NCBI RefSeq assembly: GCF_004769405.1
Contig: NZ_RQES01000018.1
Location: 372,001-436,000, forward strand
DNA length: 64,000 nucleotides
Direction: 5' to 3'
Origin: Leptospira selangorensis
GTDB lineage: Bacteria; Spirochaetota; Leptospiria; Leptospirales; Leptospiraceae
The notes under the pieces were generated by a model. That model did no database searches and was not told the origin of the DNA. It worked only from the letters and a program-made list of their open reading frames with translations. This document shows positions 19,879 through 29,964 of the stretch, piece after piece. The first letter of the stretch is position 1; each line of letters begins with the position of its first letter. A program made the position numbers and the translations under genes.

Positions 19879-19914
19879 AATCGCAGGATAGGGATTTTCA
19901 CGTTACCTGCGATT
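19879..19914. repeat. inverted repeat upstream of the Amt-chemoreceptor gene
   Basis: Nine-base arms AATCGCAGG and CCTGCGATT separated by 18 bases, in the 222-base gap between the Mpo1-like gene and the Amt fusion gene. A TTACCT word is repeated next to each arm. There is no T-run after it, so it is not a clear terminator. It could be an operator or a leader structure. Confidence 0.4.
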
Positions 19915-20084
19915 TCGTGATCATTACCCCATTTGAGGGATATTCTCTTGTTACTGAAGCGGTGTAAGATTAATTCGCTTATTAAGTAACGTTATAAATT
20001 ATTGTCGGCTTACGTTTTTTTCTTTCTCAATCTATAATCAATCAATACATAGGCTCATTCTTAGAACGAAGAGAGGTTCTCTGA

Positions 20085-22358
20085 TTGGATCCCGTTCTTC
20101 CCGCCGCCAAAGAATTAGCCAAGAATGTAGACATCTTATGGGTGATTTTCGCTTCCGCACTTGTCTTTTTTATGCAAGCCGGTTTTCTACTTTTAGAATC
20201 CGGATTAGTTCGATCTAAAAATTCGATCAATGTAGCGATTAAAAATCTACTCGATTACGTTGTAGGAACAATCTGTTTCTTTTTGATCGGTTATGGTTTG
20301 ATGTATGGGACTAGCTTTAATGGTTGGATCGGTAAGGATCTATTTCTTTTAGAGGGTCTTAGCACAGGCAAAGAATTTGCCTTCTTCCTTTTTCAAGTTA
20401 CTTTTATGGGAACGGCGGCGACCATCGTATCCGGTGCGGTCGCTGAGAGGATACGATTCCAAGCATATTTGGTCTGCTCTCTTTTTGTTTCATTATTCAT
20501 ATATCCTGTTTTCGGTCATTGGGCATGGGGAGGAGGTTGGTTAAGCCAATCCGGCTTTCATGATTTTGCTGGAAGTTCGGTAGTACATTCGGTCGGTGCT
20601 TGGGTATCTCTTGCTGGAGTGATTGTCCTCGGGCCTCGAAAGGATCGTTTCGATTCTGATGGAAAGCCTAGAGAATTATACGGCCATAATCTTCCTTTTT
20701 CCGTTTTGGGAACTTTCATCTTATGGTTTGGCTGGTTTGGATTTAACGGGGGAAGTACACTTTCTCTCACTGATTCAGTTCCGAAAATTATCGTGAATAC
20801 TAGCTTAGCAGCTTGTGCAGGTTGTTCTGCCGCTATCATATTCGATTATATCACAAAAGGTGTTCCTCATGTAGGAGGCGCGATTAACGGAGTTCTCGCC
20901 GGATTAGTCGCAATCACTGCGGGTTGTGATGTAATGAGTCCCGCTTCTTCTTTGATCATTGGACTAATCGCAGGCATACTTGCGGAAGTTGCAGTATGGA
21001 TCATGGAAAATTTTCTAAAATTAGACGATGTGGTGAGTGCATTTCCAGTTCATGGAGTCGGGGGAATTTGGGGAACCTTGGCCGTGAGTTTATTTGCACA
21101 AGAAGAATCGTTACGCAGTTGGAATCAGTGGCAGGCTCAACTTACGGGTATTGCAGTCTGTGCGATTTGGGCTTTCAGTATGGGACTCATTTTATTTTTC
21201 TTAATGAAGTTTACTATTTCAATCCGCGTATCTTCGGAAGAAGAAGATAGAGGATTAAATGAATCCGAGCATGGTGCCAAAACAGTGTGGTTGGATTTAA
21301 TGAATGCAATGAAATACGTGGCCGATTCTAAGGATTTAAGAAAAAGGATCGATGTAGATCCGGGAGTTGAATCGGGAGCAGTCGCAGAATTATTCAATCG
21401 TTTACTTTTGAGCTTAACCCAAATCATAGGAGTTGTAAAAGAAAACTCGGATAAGATTGAAAATGAATCCGGTCATTTAGAAAATTCCACTCTTGCTATT
21501 ACGAAAGAGATAGAAAACCAAAAAGAAAAAACGACCTTAATAAGGGAAACTTCGGATCTATTAGAAACATCTTTAAAAGCAGTTTTAGATCTAGTAAGGG
21601 AAGAAAGAAGAAGGTCATCCGAAATGAGAAGAATGTCCGAGGAGATGTCCCAAGGAATGAAGGAACTCCAAACTGATATTTTAGCATCAGACCAAATCAG
21701 TGACTCTATACAATCTATCGCATTCGCCGGGGAAAAAACTTTAGAAAGGACCGTCAAAAGTATGCAAGGCCTAAACGGTTCCGCTAAAAAGGTGGAGGAG
21801 CTCGTAGGAATTCTCCAAAAAATAGCGGAACAACTCGGAATGTTATCTATTAATGCATCGATTGAATCTGCGAGAGGAGGAGATAAGGGATTTGCAGTGG
21901 TTGCACATCAAATCTCTGTTCTTTCCGAAAAGACAGCTTCTAACGCGAAGCAAGCAAATATGTATTTGAGAGATATATGGGAAACTGTAAACGGATCATT
22001 ACAATCATTAGCCGAAACTGTGGATTCATTTAAGTCGATATTGATCAAAATCCCGGAACTTTCAAAAACCATGAAAGGTGCTTTTGATTCAGTGAGAGAT
22101 TATTCTTCCAGATCCGAGGATTTAGAAACTTCTATCCAGGGAGTTGCTGATATGAGTGAATCGGTTGCTGCAGATATGGAGAAACGTTATTCTGAATTGA
22201 GTCGAATGAGGGATTTTTTCTGTGAGATCGAAGATGGTGCAGTTCGGATTGGATCGTTGCTCGAAGACTTACAAAAGATGAGCCTTATGTTAAGCGGTCA
22301 AACAATCCGAATGCACCGGGTTGTGGATATTTTTAGAATAGAGCCTACTACTAACTGA
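20085..22358 (+). CDS. ammonium transporter fused to HAMP and methyl-accepting chemotaxis domain
   Basis: A 757-aa fusion. Residues 1-385 are a full Amt channel with about 11 TM helices. The twin pore histidines are His168 (SSVVHSVGAW) and His323 (FPVHGVGGIWG), and AERIRF and GAINGVLAGLV are also present. After the last helix comes a HAMP-like stretch (about 395-455), then long coiled coils. The chemoreceptor hairpin tip reads LGMLSINASIESARGGDKGF (near 584-605), with the usual GFAVVA following. It should therefore report ammonium or transport state to CheA/CheW. The start is TTG at 20085. No GlnK gene is adjacent. It is convergent with a cyclase gene, four bases apart. Domain assignment is firm; signalling is inferred. 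Confidence 0.92.
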   Translation: MDPVLPAAKELAKNVDILWVIFASALVFFMQAGFLLLESGLVRSKNSINVAIKNLLDYVVGTICFFLIGYGLMYGTSFNGWIGKDLFLLEGLSTGKEFAFFLFQVTFMGTAATIVSGAVAERIRFQAYLVCSLFVSLFIYPVFGHWAWGGGWLSQSGFHDFAGSSVVHSVGAWVSLAGVIVLGPRKDRFDSDGKPRELYGHNLPFSVLGTFILWFGWFGFNGGSTLSLTDSVPKIIVNTSLAACAGCSAAIIFDYITKGVPHVGGAINGVLAGLVAITAGCDVMSPASSLIIGLIAGILAEVAVWIMENFLKLDDVVSAFPVHGVGGIWGTLAVSLFAQEESLRSWNQWQAQLTGIAVCAIWAFSMGLILFFLMKFTISIRVSSEEEDRGLNESEHGAKTVWLDLMNAMKYVADSKDLRKRIDVDPGVESGAVAELFNRLLLSLTQIIGVVKENSDKIENESGHLENSTLAITKEIENQKEKTTLIRETSDLLETSLKAVLDLVREERRRSSEMRRMSEEMSQGMKELQTDILASDQISDSIQSIAFAGEKTLERTVKSMQGLNGSAKKVEELVGILQKIAEQLGMLSINASIESARGGDKGFAVVAHQISVLSEKTASNAKQANMYLRDIWETVNGSLQSLAETVDSFKSILIKIPELSKTMKGAFDSVRDYSSRSEDLETSIQGVADMSESVAADMEKRYSELSRMRDFFCEIEDGAVRIGSLLEDLQKMSLMLSGQTIRMHRVVDIFRIEPTTN

Positions 22359-22362
22359 ATTC

Positions 22363-23706
22363 TTAAGCCCCGACAGCAACTACAGTTACCGGTTTTTCTT
22401 TTCCTTTTACTTGTACTGGAGGAAGTGTCTCTCCTCTGAAATTTGCACCTGCAAGTTTCCAGGTTTCTTCGGAGACTAAAAGTTCTTTTCCGAAGTTTTT
22501 AGTAAGAGATTCAATTCTGGAAGCAGTGTTAACCGCGTCTCCGATGACTGTGAATTCAGAACTTTTGCTCGTTTCTATATTCCCGGAGAATACTTCTCCC
22601 GTATGAATTCCAATTCCGATCCTTACAGGTTCTAATCCTTTGGCTCCTCTTGCTTTATTAAATTCTCCTAATTTTTCTAACATCCTTTGCCCGCTTTGTA
22701 AGGCGCGAATCGCGTCCGAGGCAGGGTCAGCGGATGGATAAGGTGTTCCGAAGGTAGCCATGACAGCATCTCCCATATATTTATCCAAAGTCCCGCCGAA
22801 TTCAAAAACACAATCGGTTAATGTTTCTCTAATGGAAGAAAGGAATCTACTTAATTCTAATGGATCCATATTTTCTGAAAGTGCTGTAAAGTTGCGGATA
22901 TCAGTAAAGAGTATTGTAGCAGTTTGCCTTCTTCCCTCCAATACATTTGGGTTGGTCATCATTTCTTCCACCATTCCAGGGGAAAAATAACGAGAAAGTA
23001 AGGATCTTTGTGCTTCTCCTTCTCCAATTCGTCTGATCATGATCAAAGTTCTCAAGATCCCAAAAGCAAAGAAAAATGCCAAGATCAAATAGACCATAGG
23101 TCTTCCGAATAATGCGTCTGTGACGAGAACATTCGGTCCCATTACATAATCTCCCCAATCTTTCGCGAATACCATCTTGTCGTATATTAGCGCATAGGAG
23201 AAGATTCCGAAATAAACCAAATAGAATAAGATAACACTTAAGACTACGTATCTTAATCTGAATTGGATCAATGAAAACGCAAGTGGGAAGAATAAGAAAT
23301 TCATGATAGGATTTTTAATTGCGAATCCAAGATCGAATGAATTTTGATGAAGGGTATAATATAATAATAAGGAGCTGATCACGAAAAAGTCCGAGACCAA
23401 TGCTAAATAAGAAAAACCTTTAATCGCCCAATGAGTGCAGGTCCGTATTACATATGTGTGCCCGATCGTAACTGCAGTGAAAATTCCAAATGCGATCCCG
23501 TTTACGAGCGCATCTCCACTTTTCCAGTTTAAGGCCAACTGAGCCGCGAAAAATATTAGAAGCAGGTATCGGAAGGCGTTAGATACATATGCGCCTATGA
23601 TTTCTTCGTTTTCTAAAACCTTACGGACCGAATCGTCCATTTTACTTCGATCAGTTATTTCCAGAATATTACAAAGAAACTTAGGTAGATAATCTTTGAT
23701 AGGCAT
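22363..23706 (-). CDS. membrane class III adenylate/guanylate cyclase
   Basis: A 447-aa protein with about six TM helices in residues 40-225 and a cytoplasmic class III cyclase domain at about 255-440. The catalytic motifs are intact: TILFTDIRNFT and LDKYMGDAVMATFG carry the two metal aspartates, and TVIGDAVNTASRIE carries the transition-state Asn/Arg pair. Lys in DKYMGD favours ATP as substrate. Leptospira carry many such cyclases. It ends four bases from the Amt-chemoreceptor gene, in the opposite direction. Confidence 0.92.
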   Translation of the reverse strand: MPIKDYLPKFLCNILEITDRSKMDDSVRKVLENEEIIGAYVSNAFRYLLLIFFAAQLALNWKSGDALVNGIAFGIFTAVTIGHTYVIRTCTHWAIKGFSYLALVSDFFVISSLLLYYTLHQNSFDLGFAIKNPIMNFLFFPLAFSLIQFRLRYVVLSVILFYLVYFGIFSYALIYDKMVFAKDWGDYVMGPNVLVTDALFGRPMVYLILAFFFAFGILRTLIMIRRIGEGEAQRSLLSRYFSPGMVEEMMTNPNVLEGRRQTATILFTDIRNFTALSENMDPLELSRFLSSIRETLTDCVFEFGGTLDKYMGDAVMATFGTPYPSADPASDAIRALQSGQRMLEKLGEFNKARGAKGLEPVRIGIGIHTGEVFSGNIETSKSSEFTVIGDAVNTASRIESLTKNFGKELLVSEETWKLAGANFRGETLPPVQVKGKEKPVTVVAVGA

Positions 23707-23830
23707 AGCTCCCTAAAATACTCCTTTCCATTTTTGCTTCAATCGTTTCTTATTGTTTTCGACTGAATCGAATAACAAAAGGAATGTTATAATTCCGAAA
23801 TAAAAACCAGAATCAGTGGAACTTTTAGAT

Positions 23831-23849
23831 AAGAGCCTGGTCGGCTCTT
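23831..23849. repeat. short hairpin in intergenic region
   Basis: Perfect 7-bp stem AAGAGCC / GGCTCTT with a 5-base loop, between the divergent cyclase and oxidoreductase genes. No T-run follows on either strand, so I do not call it a terminator. It may be part of a leader. Confidence 0.35.
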
Positions 23850-23942
23850 GAAGCCCGAGACTAAATACTTGTAGATAACCAAGGTTTTGGAACGGACTAT
23901 AAAACCCAGATCAATCAATCTTGGGCAGAACAGGATGGAAGA

Positions 23943-24632
23943 ATGAACCATAGAGTTGCAATCATTGCGGGCGGAACTGGGCTCGTCGGCGGAGAACTTG
24001 TGCAAGAATTATTGATAGATCCGTCCTGGGATAAGGTTTATCTTCTGGTCCGAAAACCTTTGGAATGGACTCATTCCAAATTGGAATTGATCCTTGCAGA
24101 TTGGGAAAAGCTGAATGAGTTTCCTCCAGGTGTGACGGATGCGTTCTGCACTTTGGGGACTACGATCGGCAAAGCGGGCTCTAAGGAGAATTTTAAAAAA
24201 GTAGATTTAGAGTATCCATTGCGTTTTGCTAAAGTCGCAAAGGAGAAGGGCGTAAAATCTTTCTTTATAGTAACTGCACTGGGTGCAGATCCAAATTCTT
24301 TCGTATTTTATAATCAGGTAAAAGGAGAAGTAGAAGAAGAAATTTCCAAACTTGGCTTCGAAACTTTCGGGATTTTCAGACCTTCTCTTTTAGAAGGAGA
24401 TAGAAAAGAATTCAGGTTAGGGGAGAAGATCGGGTCTAAACTTGCTTTTTTGATCAATCCTCTACTTTTGGGCCCGCTGAAAAAATATAGATCCATTCAT
24501 GCAAAGACGGTTGCTAAGTCCATGGTGAACCTAGCCTGGTCGGGTAAAAAAGGAAATCATATTATAGAATCGGATAAGATCGCAACATTAGGATCTTCTT
24601 CCGCTCGAGGGAATCTAGAAAATTTAATATAG
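23943..24632 (+). CDS. NAD(P)-binding oxidoreductase, TIP30/HTATIP2-like
   Basis: A 229-aa atypical short-chain dehydrogenase. The Rossmann dinucleotide motif is IIAGGTGLVGGELVQ at residues 6-20. FCTLGTTIGKAGS and the catalytic-region equivalent FVFYNQVKGEVEE (Tyr-x3-Lys) follow, a pattern seen in the TIP30-like/YbjT-like group. A single ribosome-site candidate (GGATGGAAGA) precedes the ATG. It ends six bases from the convergent phosphatase gene. Substrate unknown. Confidence 0.85.
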   Translation: MNHRVAIIAGGTGLVGGELVQELLIDPSWDKVYLLVRKPLEWTHSKLELILADWEKLNEFPPGVTDAFCTLGTTIGKAGSKENFKKVDLEYPLRFAKVAKEKGVKSFFIVTALGADPNSFVFYNQVKGEVEEEISKLGFETFGIFRPSLLEGDRKEFRLGEKIGSKLAFLINPLLLGPLKKYRSIHAKTVAKSMVNLAWSGKKGNHIIESDKIATLGSSSARGNLENLI

Positions 24633-24638
24633 TTTTGA

Positions 24639-27008
24639 TTAAGATTTTCCGTTTAATCTTTTTAAGATCTCGGAAGCGTTTTCGTTTTGAGGGTCTAATT
24701 CGAGGCTTAGTTTAGCATAGTTAACCGCTTTTTCTGATCTTCCCAATTTCAGATTTAAATCGGCGATATGTGCTAGATTTGCCGGGATCCCTGGATTACG
24801 AAGTTGTATCCTTTCTGCGAGCTCTAAAGAACGATTGTAATTTCCGATCTTTTTGAAACAAAAAGAAGCGGTATAGATTATATCTGTATCACCTGGATTT
24901 TCCTCCACATAGGAATCCATAAGAGAACAAGCCTCTTGATAATTTCCATTTCTATAATGGAGTCTGATTAAATCCCTCTTTAATATTTGGTTTTCCGGAG
25001 AAAGGTTTAAGGCTTCTTCTATTGTAAGAATTGCTTCAGGGATATTTTTATTCCTTAAGAACTCTCTTGCTTTTTTGCTTAGATTATGGACTCCCTTTCC
25101 GGCCTTTGTTTTATTTAAGGATTTGCCTGGATCATATTCTATCCGCAAAAGTGAAAGATCGTCTGTAATCCTTCCTCTTGATTCCAAATTGGATAGAATA
25201 GTTTGAAGATTACCTTCGGAAGATTCTACTATTTTCATAAACAAGGATTCATCCTCGTTCATTGTTTTTTCTCCCGATCTTGTAGGGATCTCTAAATCGT
25301 CTCTTCCGTCGGATCCTATCACTAAAATATCTGCCGGCTGGAGTCTGAAAATTTTTACACTTAAACTTCCTTCCATGCCTGGAGTTCCTAATTTTCTATA
25401 TTGCAAACTTTCTTCTAGGAAAGAAGCTTTTCCATCTCTGTATAAGACGGACCAAGGATGTTCTGCATTAATATAGTATAATATGCCTGCCTCTTCATCT
25501 AAAACACCTAAGACCATAGAAACCAACATACTTCCGTCGAAACCTTGGAATAATTTATGCAATTCAGTAAATGCATTCTTTATCCATTTTTCGGCGTAAA
25601 GAGAGTAGGTATTTTCATTCGTTAAAGTTCTTTGTAGAATGGAGTGGAATGCCGCTCCAAGAACAAGAACCCCACCTGCTCCTTGCAGAGATTTCCCCAT
25701 TGCGTCCGCGTTTAAGAATACTGTGTATTCCTTTCCTCTTAGAAGGATTTCTTGCGCGATACAAATGTCTCCGCCTATCTCACTTTCTTTTCCTTTAAAT
25801 ACGAAGTTCTTCTTTTGTTTAATTAGAAAATCGACTTTTGCTTTTCTTCCAGTGGTTCGATTGATCCCTAAAGGTTTGATTAAAAGAGAAGTAAGAAAAT
25901 AATCCCCATCCTGTTGTTGTTTAAGTTCTTCTACGGTCCGTAATGTTTCTCTGAGTTCAGAAGTTTTTTCTTCTACTAAAGACTGTAGATGTTCCCTGAT
26001 CCTTCCTATCTCTCCTGTGGCTTTCGCGAAATCATTCGCAAATCCTAAAAATTCCCTATCGATCGAGACTAAAGGAAGTTTTCCTGGCCCTCCAGCGGCA
26101 AGATCATTTGCAGATTTTCCGATCTGCTCTAAAGTAGTAGAGATGGATTGGAAATATAGAATGATCAGTGTGGTTGCTGCAAAAAAGGTTAATCCGATAA
26201 AGAATGCGATCTCTAAATAAGAATCCGGTCTCAGGCCTACGTAAACCGCTAGGATTGTGAGAGATAATAATACTAAAGAAAGTAAAAATCCGAATTTCCC
26301 TTTAAGACCTAAAAATCCGGAAGGGAAATTGGAAGAATAAGATCTACTAAGCAAAACTTTCTTTAACATTACCCTTTTTGGGCCGGTTATATAATCGGTG
26401 ATTATATAACTAAATCCGCAATATACAAAAACCGCAGCAAGCCATCCTAAGAATATATATAAAAGTTCCTTTAAGTTATAATCAAATAACAAATAGGGAA
26501 TAACGCTGGAGAGAAGGACAAAACTTCCGTAGCAGAATGCGGATATCATGTTATGTAAAGGAAGGCGTATCAGATCAGATAAAATTACATCCAACTCTTC
26601 CGAGGAGTTCCTACGTATAGAATGAGTTGGATTCAGTGTTCTGTTGATCCTTATGATATGTGCTTCAATTCCTGAAATGCCTATTGGTGCGAGCAATCCA
26701 TATTGGACACCATGTAATATAGTCACAAGTAGGGTCGCGAATACAAAACAAAGGACGATTATATAATGGGTTTGAAAAGCAAACATCGGAATGGTAGCAG
26801 ATCCGAAGAAAAAGGCGTAAACCGCTCCAAACCAACCACCCGCTAGGGAGAATGCTACAATGGAAAAAGTATAGGAAATCTTTTTGTGAATCGTCTCAAA
26901 AAGACGATAAAAATATCTCTGAGTCATCTCGATTATCCTGGAATGTTCCGGATCTTTATGGAATACAGAAGAATAAGACGTAACGATCCTTCTGAACATA
27001 TTTTGCAA
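24639..27008 (-). CDS. membrane SpoIIE-type PP2C phosphatase with TPR repeats
   Basis: A 789-aa protein. Two blocks of membrane helices (about residues 45-125 and 155-285) are followed by a HAMP-like coiled coil (FQSISTTLEQIGKSANDLAAG), then a SpoIIE/PP2C serine phosphatase domain at about 380-615. The metal-site motifs are NADAMGKSLQGAGG and VIGSDGRDD. TPR-like repeats cover about 640-789. Such phosphatases dephosphorylate STAS antagonists in partner-switching pathways; a STAS protein and an RsbW-like kinase are in this window but not adjacent. Partner unknown. Confidence 0.9.
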   Translation of the reverse strand: MQNMFRRIVTSYSSVFHKDPEHSRIIEMTQRYFYRLFETIHKKISYTFSIVAFSLAGGWFGAVYAFFFGSATIPMFAFQTHYIIVLCFVFATLLVTILHGVQYGLLAPIGISGIEAHIIRINRTLNPTHSIRRNSSEELDVILSDLIRLPLHNMISAFCYGSFVLLSSVIPYLLFDYNLKELLYIFLGWLAAVFVYCGFSYIITDYITGPKRVMLKKVLLSRSYSSNFPSGFLGLKGKFGFLLSLVLLSLTILAVYVGLRPDSYLEIAFFIGLTFFAATTLIILYFQSISTTLEQIGKSANDLAAGGPGKLPLVSIDREFLGFANDFAKATGEIGRIREHLQSLVEEKTSELRETLRTVEELKQQQDGDYFLTSLLIKPLGINRTTGRKAKVDFLIKQKKNFVFKGKESEIGGDICIAQEILLRGKEYTVFLNADAMGKSLQGAGGVLVLGAAFHSILQRTLTNENTYSLYAEKWIKNAFTELHKLFQGFDGSMLVSMVLGVLDEEAGILYYINAEHPWSVLYRDGKASFLEESLQYRKLGTPGMEGSLSVKIFRLQPADILVIGSDGRDDLEIPTRSGEKTMNEDESLFMKIVESSEGNLQTILSNLESRGRITDDLSLLRIEYDPGKSLNKTKAGKGVHNLSKKAREFLRNKNIPEAILTIEEALNLSPENQILKRDLIRLHYRNGNYQEACSLMDSYVEENPGDTDIIYTASFCFKKIGNYNRSLELAERIQLRNPGIPANLAHIADLNLKLGRSEKAVNYAKLSLELDPQNENASEILKRLNGKS

Positions 27009-27119
27009 TGAAAGAAATTTTTTCCTACTACTCTTTATCTAATGCAGAATAATTTATAGAAAGATGTGGATATCATAAAGAGTATTACGTCGATAAGAAT
27101 CGATTGGATTTTATTTTTG

Positions 27120-27133
27120 TGAACAGTTGTTTA
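27120..27133. promoter_or_regulatory. putative operator upstream of SDR gene
   Basis: Imperfect inverted repeat TGAAC-AGTT-GTTTA, 83 bases before the SDR start. It matches the perfect TGAAC-N4-GTTCA repeat upstream of the neighbouring acyl-CoA dehydrogenase except for one base. This suggests one regulator, perhaps TetR-type, for both genes; no regulator gene is adjacent. Confidence 0.45.
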
Positions 27134-27215
27134 CATTCATTTGTCTTGATCGGATATTTTGCTTTCCAAATAGTCCGATTAAATTAATTTCTCCAAGATC
27201 TAAAAGGAAGGGAAG

Positions 27216-27977
27216 ATGGATATTAAAGGTAAACGTATCGTGATCACCGGAGCCGCATCTGGAATAGGAAAGGAGACTTTACTCAAACTTCTTAAATTCG
27301 AAGGTGTCAAAATTTTAGCGGTAGATCTGGATCCTTCTCGCTTAGATGTTCCGGATAATAGAGTAAAAAAATTTAAATGTGATGTTTCTTCCTCGGAATC
27401 TGTGGATAAAATTTTTAAGGAAGCCGAAAAGGTTTTGGGCGGTATTGATATCTTTTATGCGAACGCTGGTTTTGCTTACTATGAGGAAATTAAAAAGCCT
27501 GATTGGAAGCGTATGGAGAAAATTTTCCAGACAAACGTCTTTTCAGCACTCTACGGATTACAAAAAGTCCAGGCAGAATATTCAAATCCTGTATATTATA
27601 TCATCACCGCTTCAGCTATGAGTTTTCTTTCGATTCCTGGTTATGCGTTGTATTCTGCAACAAAGGCTGCAGTACATTCCTTTGCAGAAGCATTTCAGTT
27701 CGAATTAAAAAAACCTCATAAACTGATGATCGTTTATCCGATCGCTACTCGGACGAATTTTTTCGACTCTGCCGGTAAGAAGGTGCCTGTGCCTTTTCCT
27801 TCCCAGACCCCTGAGCAGGTTGCCTCAGCGGTTGTATCTGGGATTCGCTGGAATAGAAAGAAAGTATTACCTTCTAAAATATTTACCCTGATGATGTTCT
27901 TAGACAGATTTTTGATCTATCCACTTCGAATTTATCAGATCATTGAGAACTGGAAACGTAAACGAGCTCTAAACTAG
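27216..27977 (+). CDS. short-chain dehydrogenase/reductase
   Basis: A classical 253-aa SDR. Cofactor motif TGAASGIG is at residues 11-18, NAG is at about 84-86, the catalytic serine is in IITASAMS, and the Tyr-x3-Lys is in [10 protein letters not shown]. The C-terminus is hydrophobic then basic ([29 protein letters not shown] ending), suggesting membrane association. GGAAGGGAAG precedes the ATG. Its 3' end overlaps the end of the acyl-CoA dehydrogenase by nine bases on the other strand. Together with the matching upstream sites this hints at a shared lipid-related role. Substrate not predictable. Confidence 0.88.
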   Translation: MDIKGKRIVITGAASGIGKETLLKLLKFEGVKILAVDLDPSRLDVPDNRVKKFKCDVSSSESVDKIFKEAEKVLGGIDIFYANAGFAYYEEIKKPDWKRMEKIFQTNVFSALYGLQKVQAEYSNPVYYIITASAMSFLSIPGYALYSATKAAVHSFAEAFQFELKKPHKLMIVYPIATRTNFFDSAGKKVPVPFPSQTPEQVASAVVSGIRWNRKKVLPSKIFTLMMFLDRFLIYPLRIYQIIENWKRKRALN

Positions 27978-29723
27978 GGCAGGGCTCTTTTTATTCTCAA
28001 TACGGATTTTATTATATTCTAATAGAGCGGTACTATCTTGGTTATAAGAATGAACAAGAGCCACTCTTTCTCTTTTGGAGTCCCCATCCAACTTTTTCAG
28101 ACCTCTTTCCAGGATCACTCCTATGATAACTCTGGTTGCGGATTCTACTAGCTCGAAAGCAACCTCATCTTTGGATGTTCCATTTCCGAGAGACAGATAA
28201 AGTTCATGGGATTCTTCTAATTTTTTGCGATTTTCTATCAATTCTATAGAAGGGGAGAAGCTGGACATTTCCTCGTCCAGATATTGTCTTAAGATACCTT
28301 TTGTTCCGAGACCAGTAACAATTCCTCCAATGGCTGCCACAACCTGCAATTGTGTGGTTCCTTCGTAAATATTAGTGATCCTCACATCTCTATAGATCCT
28401 GGAAATATCGTAATCGTAAGTGTAACCGGCTCCTCCGTGAATTTGGAGTGCGTCGAATGCGATCTTATTTGCCTGTTCAGTAATATAATATTTGGATAAT
28501 GGAGTGAATAAATTGGCGAGTTTCTCCCATTTTTTGAGACCTTCGTCCTTTTTGATTTTCCTTTCGTCTATACCGGATTCTTTCATTTTTTCGGATTTCC
28601 AGTGATATAGGTCTATAGATCTGGAAGCTTCTTGTAAAATGGAACGCATTGCTAGGATTTCTTTGTCCATTAGATCCAGCATTTTTTTCACTGCAGGGAT
28701 ATTTCTGATCTTCTTGCCGAATTGTTCTCTTTCATCTGCATATTTTTTTGCTTCGTAATAGGCTGCGGCTCCGATTCCCATTGCCTGTCCTGCGATGGAA
28801 AGTCTTGCGCCGTTCATCATTGCCATGGAATATTTTACAAGTCCGTAACCTTCTTCTCCAATTAATATACCTGGAGTGTTTTCATAGACTACCTCGCAGG
28901 TGGGGGAACAATGTAATCCCATTTTTTTCTCTATTCCTGCTATCTCTACGTCTTCACTTTTTACTATAAAGAAAGAAAGCCCTCTTGCGCCGCTGGTTGG
29001 ACTTCCTGTTCTCGCTAATGTAAGAATGATAGAAGGTTTATCATCGAATCCGCAGCCATGAGTGATAAATCTTTTGGTACCGGTAATTCTCCAGACTCCA
29101 TCTTCTCCTTTGATAGCTTTTGTTTGTAAGTTGGGAAGATCTGATCCATAATTCGGTTCTGTGAGTGCCATTGCGCCGCATAGTTCTCCGGCTGCCATTT
29201 TAGGTACGTAAGCTTGTACCATTTCTTCCGAACCGAATCTTTCGATTGTCTCGGCAAGGTTCATACATCCTAAAGCGATCGCAAGTGAACCATCTGCTCT
29301 GGAAAATATTTCCATAAGCATTGCTTGGACTGTACAAGGTAGTCCCAATCCGCCATGTTTGCGTCCTATAGAATAGGGAAGAATTCCGGCTTCTTTCACC
29401 TGATTGACTGCGTTTATCATTTCCTTTGGGAATTTAACTTTACCTTTTTCGTATATTAAACCTTCTGCATCCATTTTTTGAGCGAAGGGCGCCACTTCTT
29501 TTCCCGCGATCTCTCCCGCAGATTCTAATACGGATCTATAAAATTCGATGGCTTCTTCTTTACTTCCCGGGGCTAATGAAAGTTCTTCTTTTCCGGTTTT
29601 TTCATATTCTTTTTTGTCCGAAAATCCTTGTTCGAAAGCTTCTACTACTTCTTCCCAGTCTATTAAGGATTCGAAATATTGTTTTAAGTCTTCGTTCTCT
29701 AAGAAATAATTATTTTCGAGCAT
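27969..29723 (-). CDS. acyl-CoA dehydrogenase, long (DmdC/AcdH-like) form
   Basis: FAD enzyme that introduces the alpha-beta double bond in acyl-CoA thioesters. At 584 aa it is longer than the usual 380-400. It has an N-terminal extension with an ACAD N-terminal helix domain, the FAD/substrate motif [10 protein letters not shown], the core REQFGKKI, and the loop IYEGTTQLQ whose Glu is the usual catalytic base. The length and [12 protein letters not shown] resemble FadE5/DmdC-type enzymes. The ATG is preceded by GGAGAATATCC-type purines. A perfect TGAAC-N4-GTTCA repeat lies about 20 bases upstream of the start. Confidence 0.92.
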   Translation of the reverse strand: MLENNYFLENEDLKQYFESLIDWEEVVEAFEQGFSDKKEYEKTGKEELSLAPGSKEEAIEFYRSVLESAGEIAGKEVAPFAQKMDAEGLIYEKGKVKFPKEMINAVNQVKEAGILPYSIGRKHGGLGLPCTVQAMLMEIFSRADGSLAIALGCMNLAETIERFGSEEMVQAYVPKMAAGELCGAMALTEPNYGSDLPNLQTKAIKGEDGVWRITGTKRFITHGCGFDDKPSIILTLARTGSPTSGARGLSFFIVKSEDVEIAGIEKKMGLHCSPTCEVVYENTPGILIGEEGYGLVKYSMAMMNGARLSIAGQAMGIGAAAYYEAKKYADEREQFGKKIRNIPAVKKMLDLMDKEILAMRSILQEASRSIDLYHWKSEKMKESGIDERKIKKDEGLKKWEKLANLFTPLSKYYITEQANKIAFDALQIHGGAGYTYDYDISRIYRDVRITNIYEGTTQLQVVAAIGGIVTGLGTKGILRQYLDEEMSSFSPSIELIENRKKLEESHELYLSLGNGTSKDEVAFELVESATRVIIGVILERGLKKLDGDSKRERVALVHSYNQDSTALLEYNKIRIENKKSPALV

Positions 29724-29743
29724 GGATATTCTCCGAATAAAAA

Positions 29744-29757
29744 TGAACTTTTGTTCA
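29744..29757. promoter_or_regulatory. putative operator upstream of acyl-CoA dehydrogenase
   Basis: Perfect inverted repeat TGAAC-TTTT-GTTCA, 20 bases upstream of the start codon, where a repressor would block transcription or initiation. A near-copy lies upstream of the convergent SDR gene at 27120-27133. Confidence 0.55.
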
Positions 29758-29907
29758 GTGTGATTACGTTTCTTAAGGAAGCCTTATTTTATGATTTGTA
29801 TCTGGAAAGGGAAAAAAGAAAGGAATCTCTCCTTTTTTTAGAAATGAACAGTATTCGTTTAAAGGAGGCGCAGAGTTGAAAAGAGCTAAAGAGAGAAGAA
29901 CATAAAA

Positions 29908-29934
29908 AAAGCCGCCGGTTTTACCCGACGGCTT
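29908..29934. terminator. lipL32 terminator
   Basis: Inverted repeat AAAGCCGCCGG / CCGACGGCTTT with a 6-base loop and one internal mismatch, preceded by an A-run that becomes the T-run on the minus strand. It lies 31 bases after the lipL32 stop and fits strong termination of a highly expressed lipoprotein gene. Confidence 0.88.
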
Positions 29935-29964
29935 TCGGCTTTAAGCAAAGCTGGGTAAGAAGGA

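Noticed and set aside
29819..29840. Hairpin AAAGGA/TCCTTT with a T-run between the acyl-CoA dehydrogenase and lipL32 genes
   Set aside because: The stem is short and AT-rich and no plus-strand gene ends there; the strong lipL32 terminator nearby explains termination.
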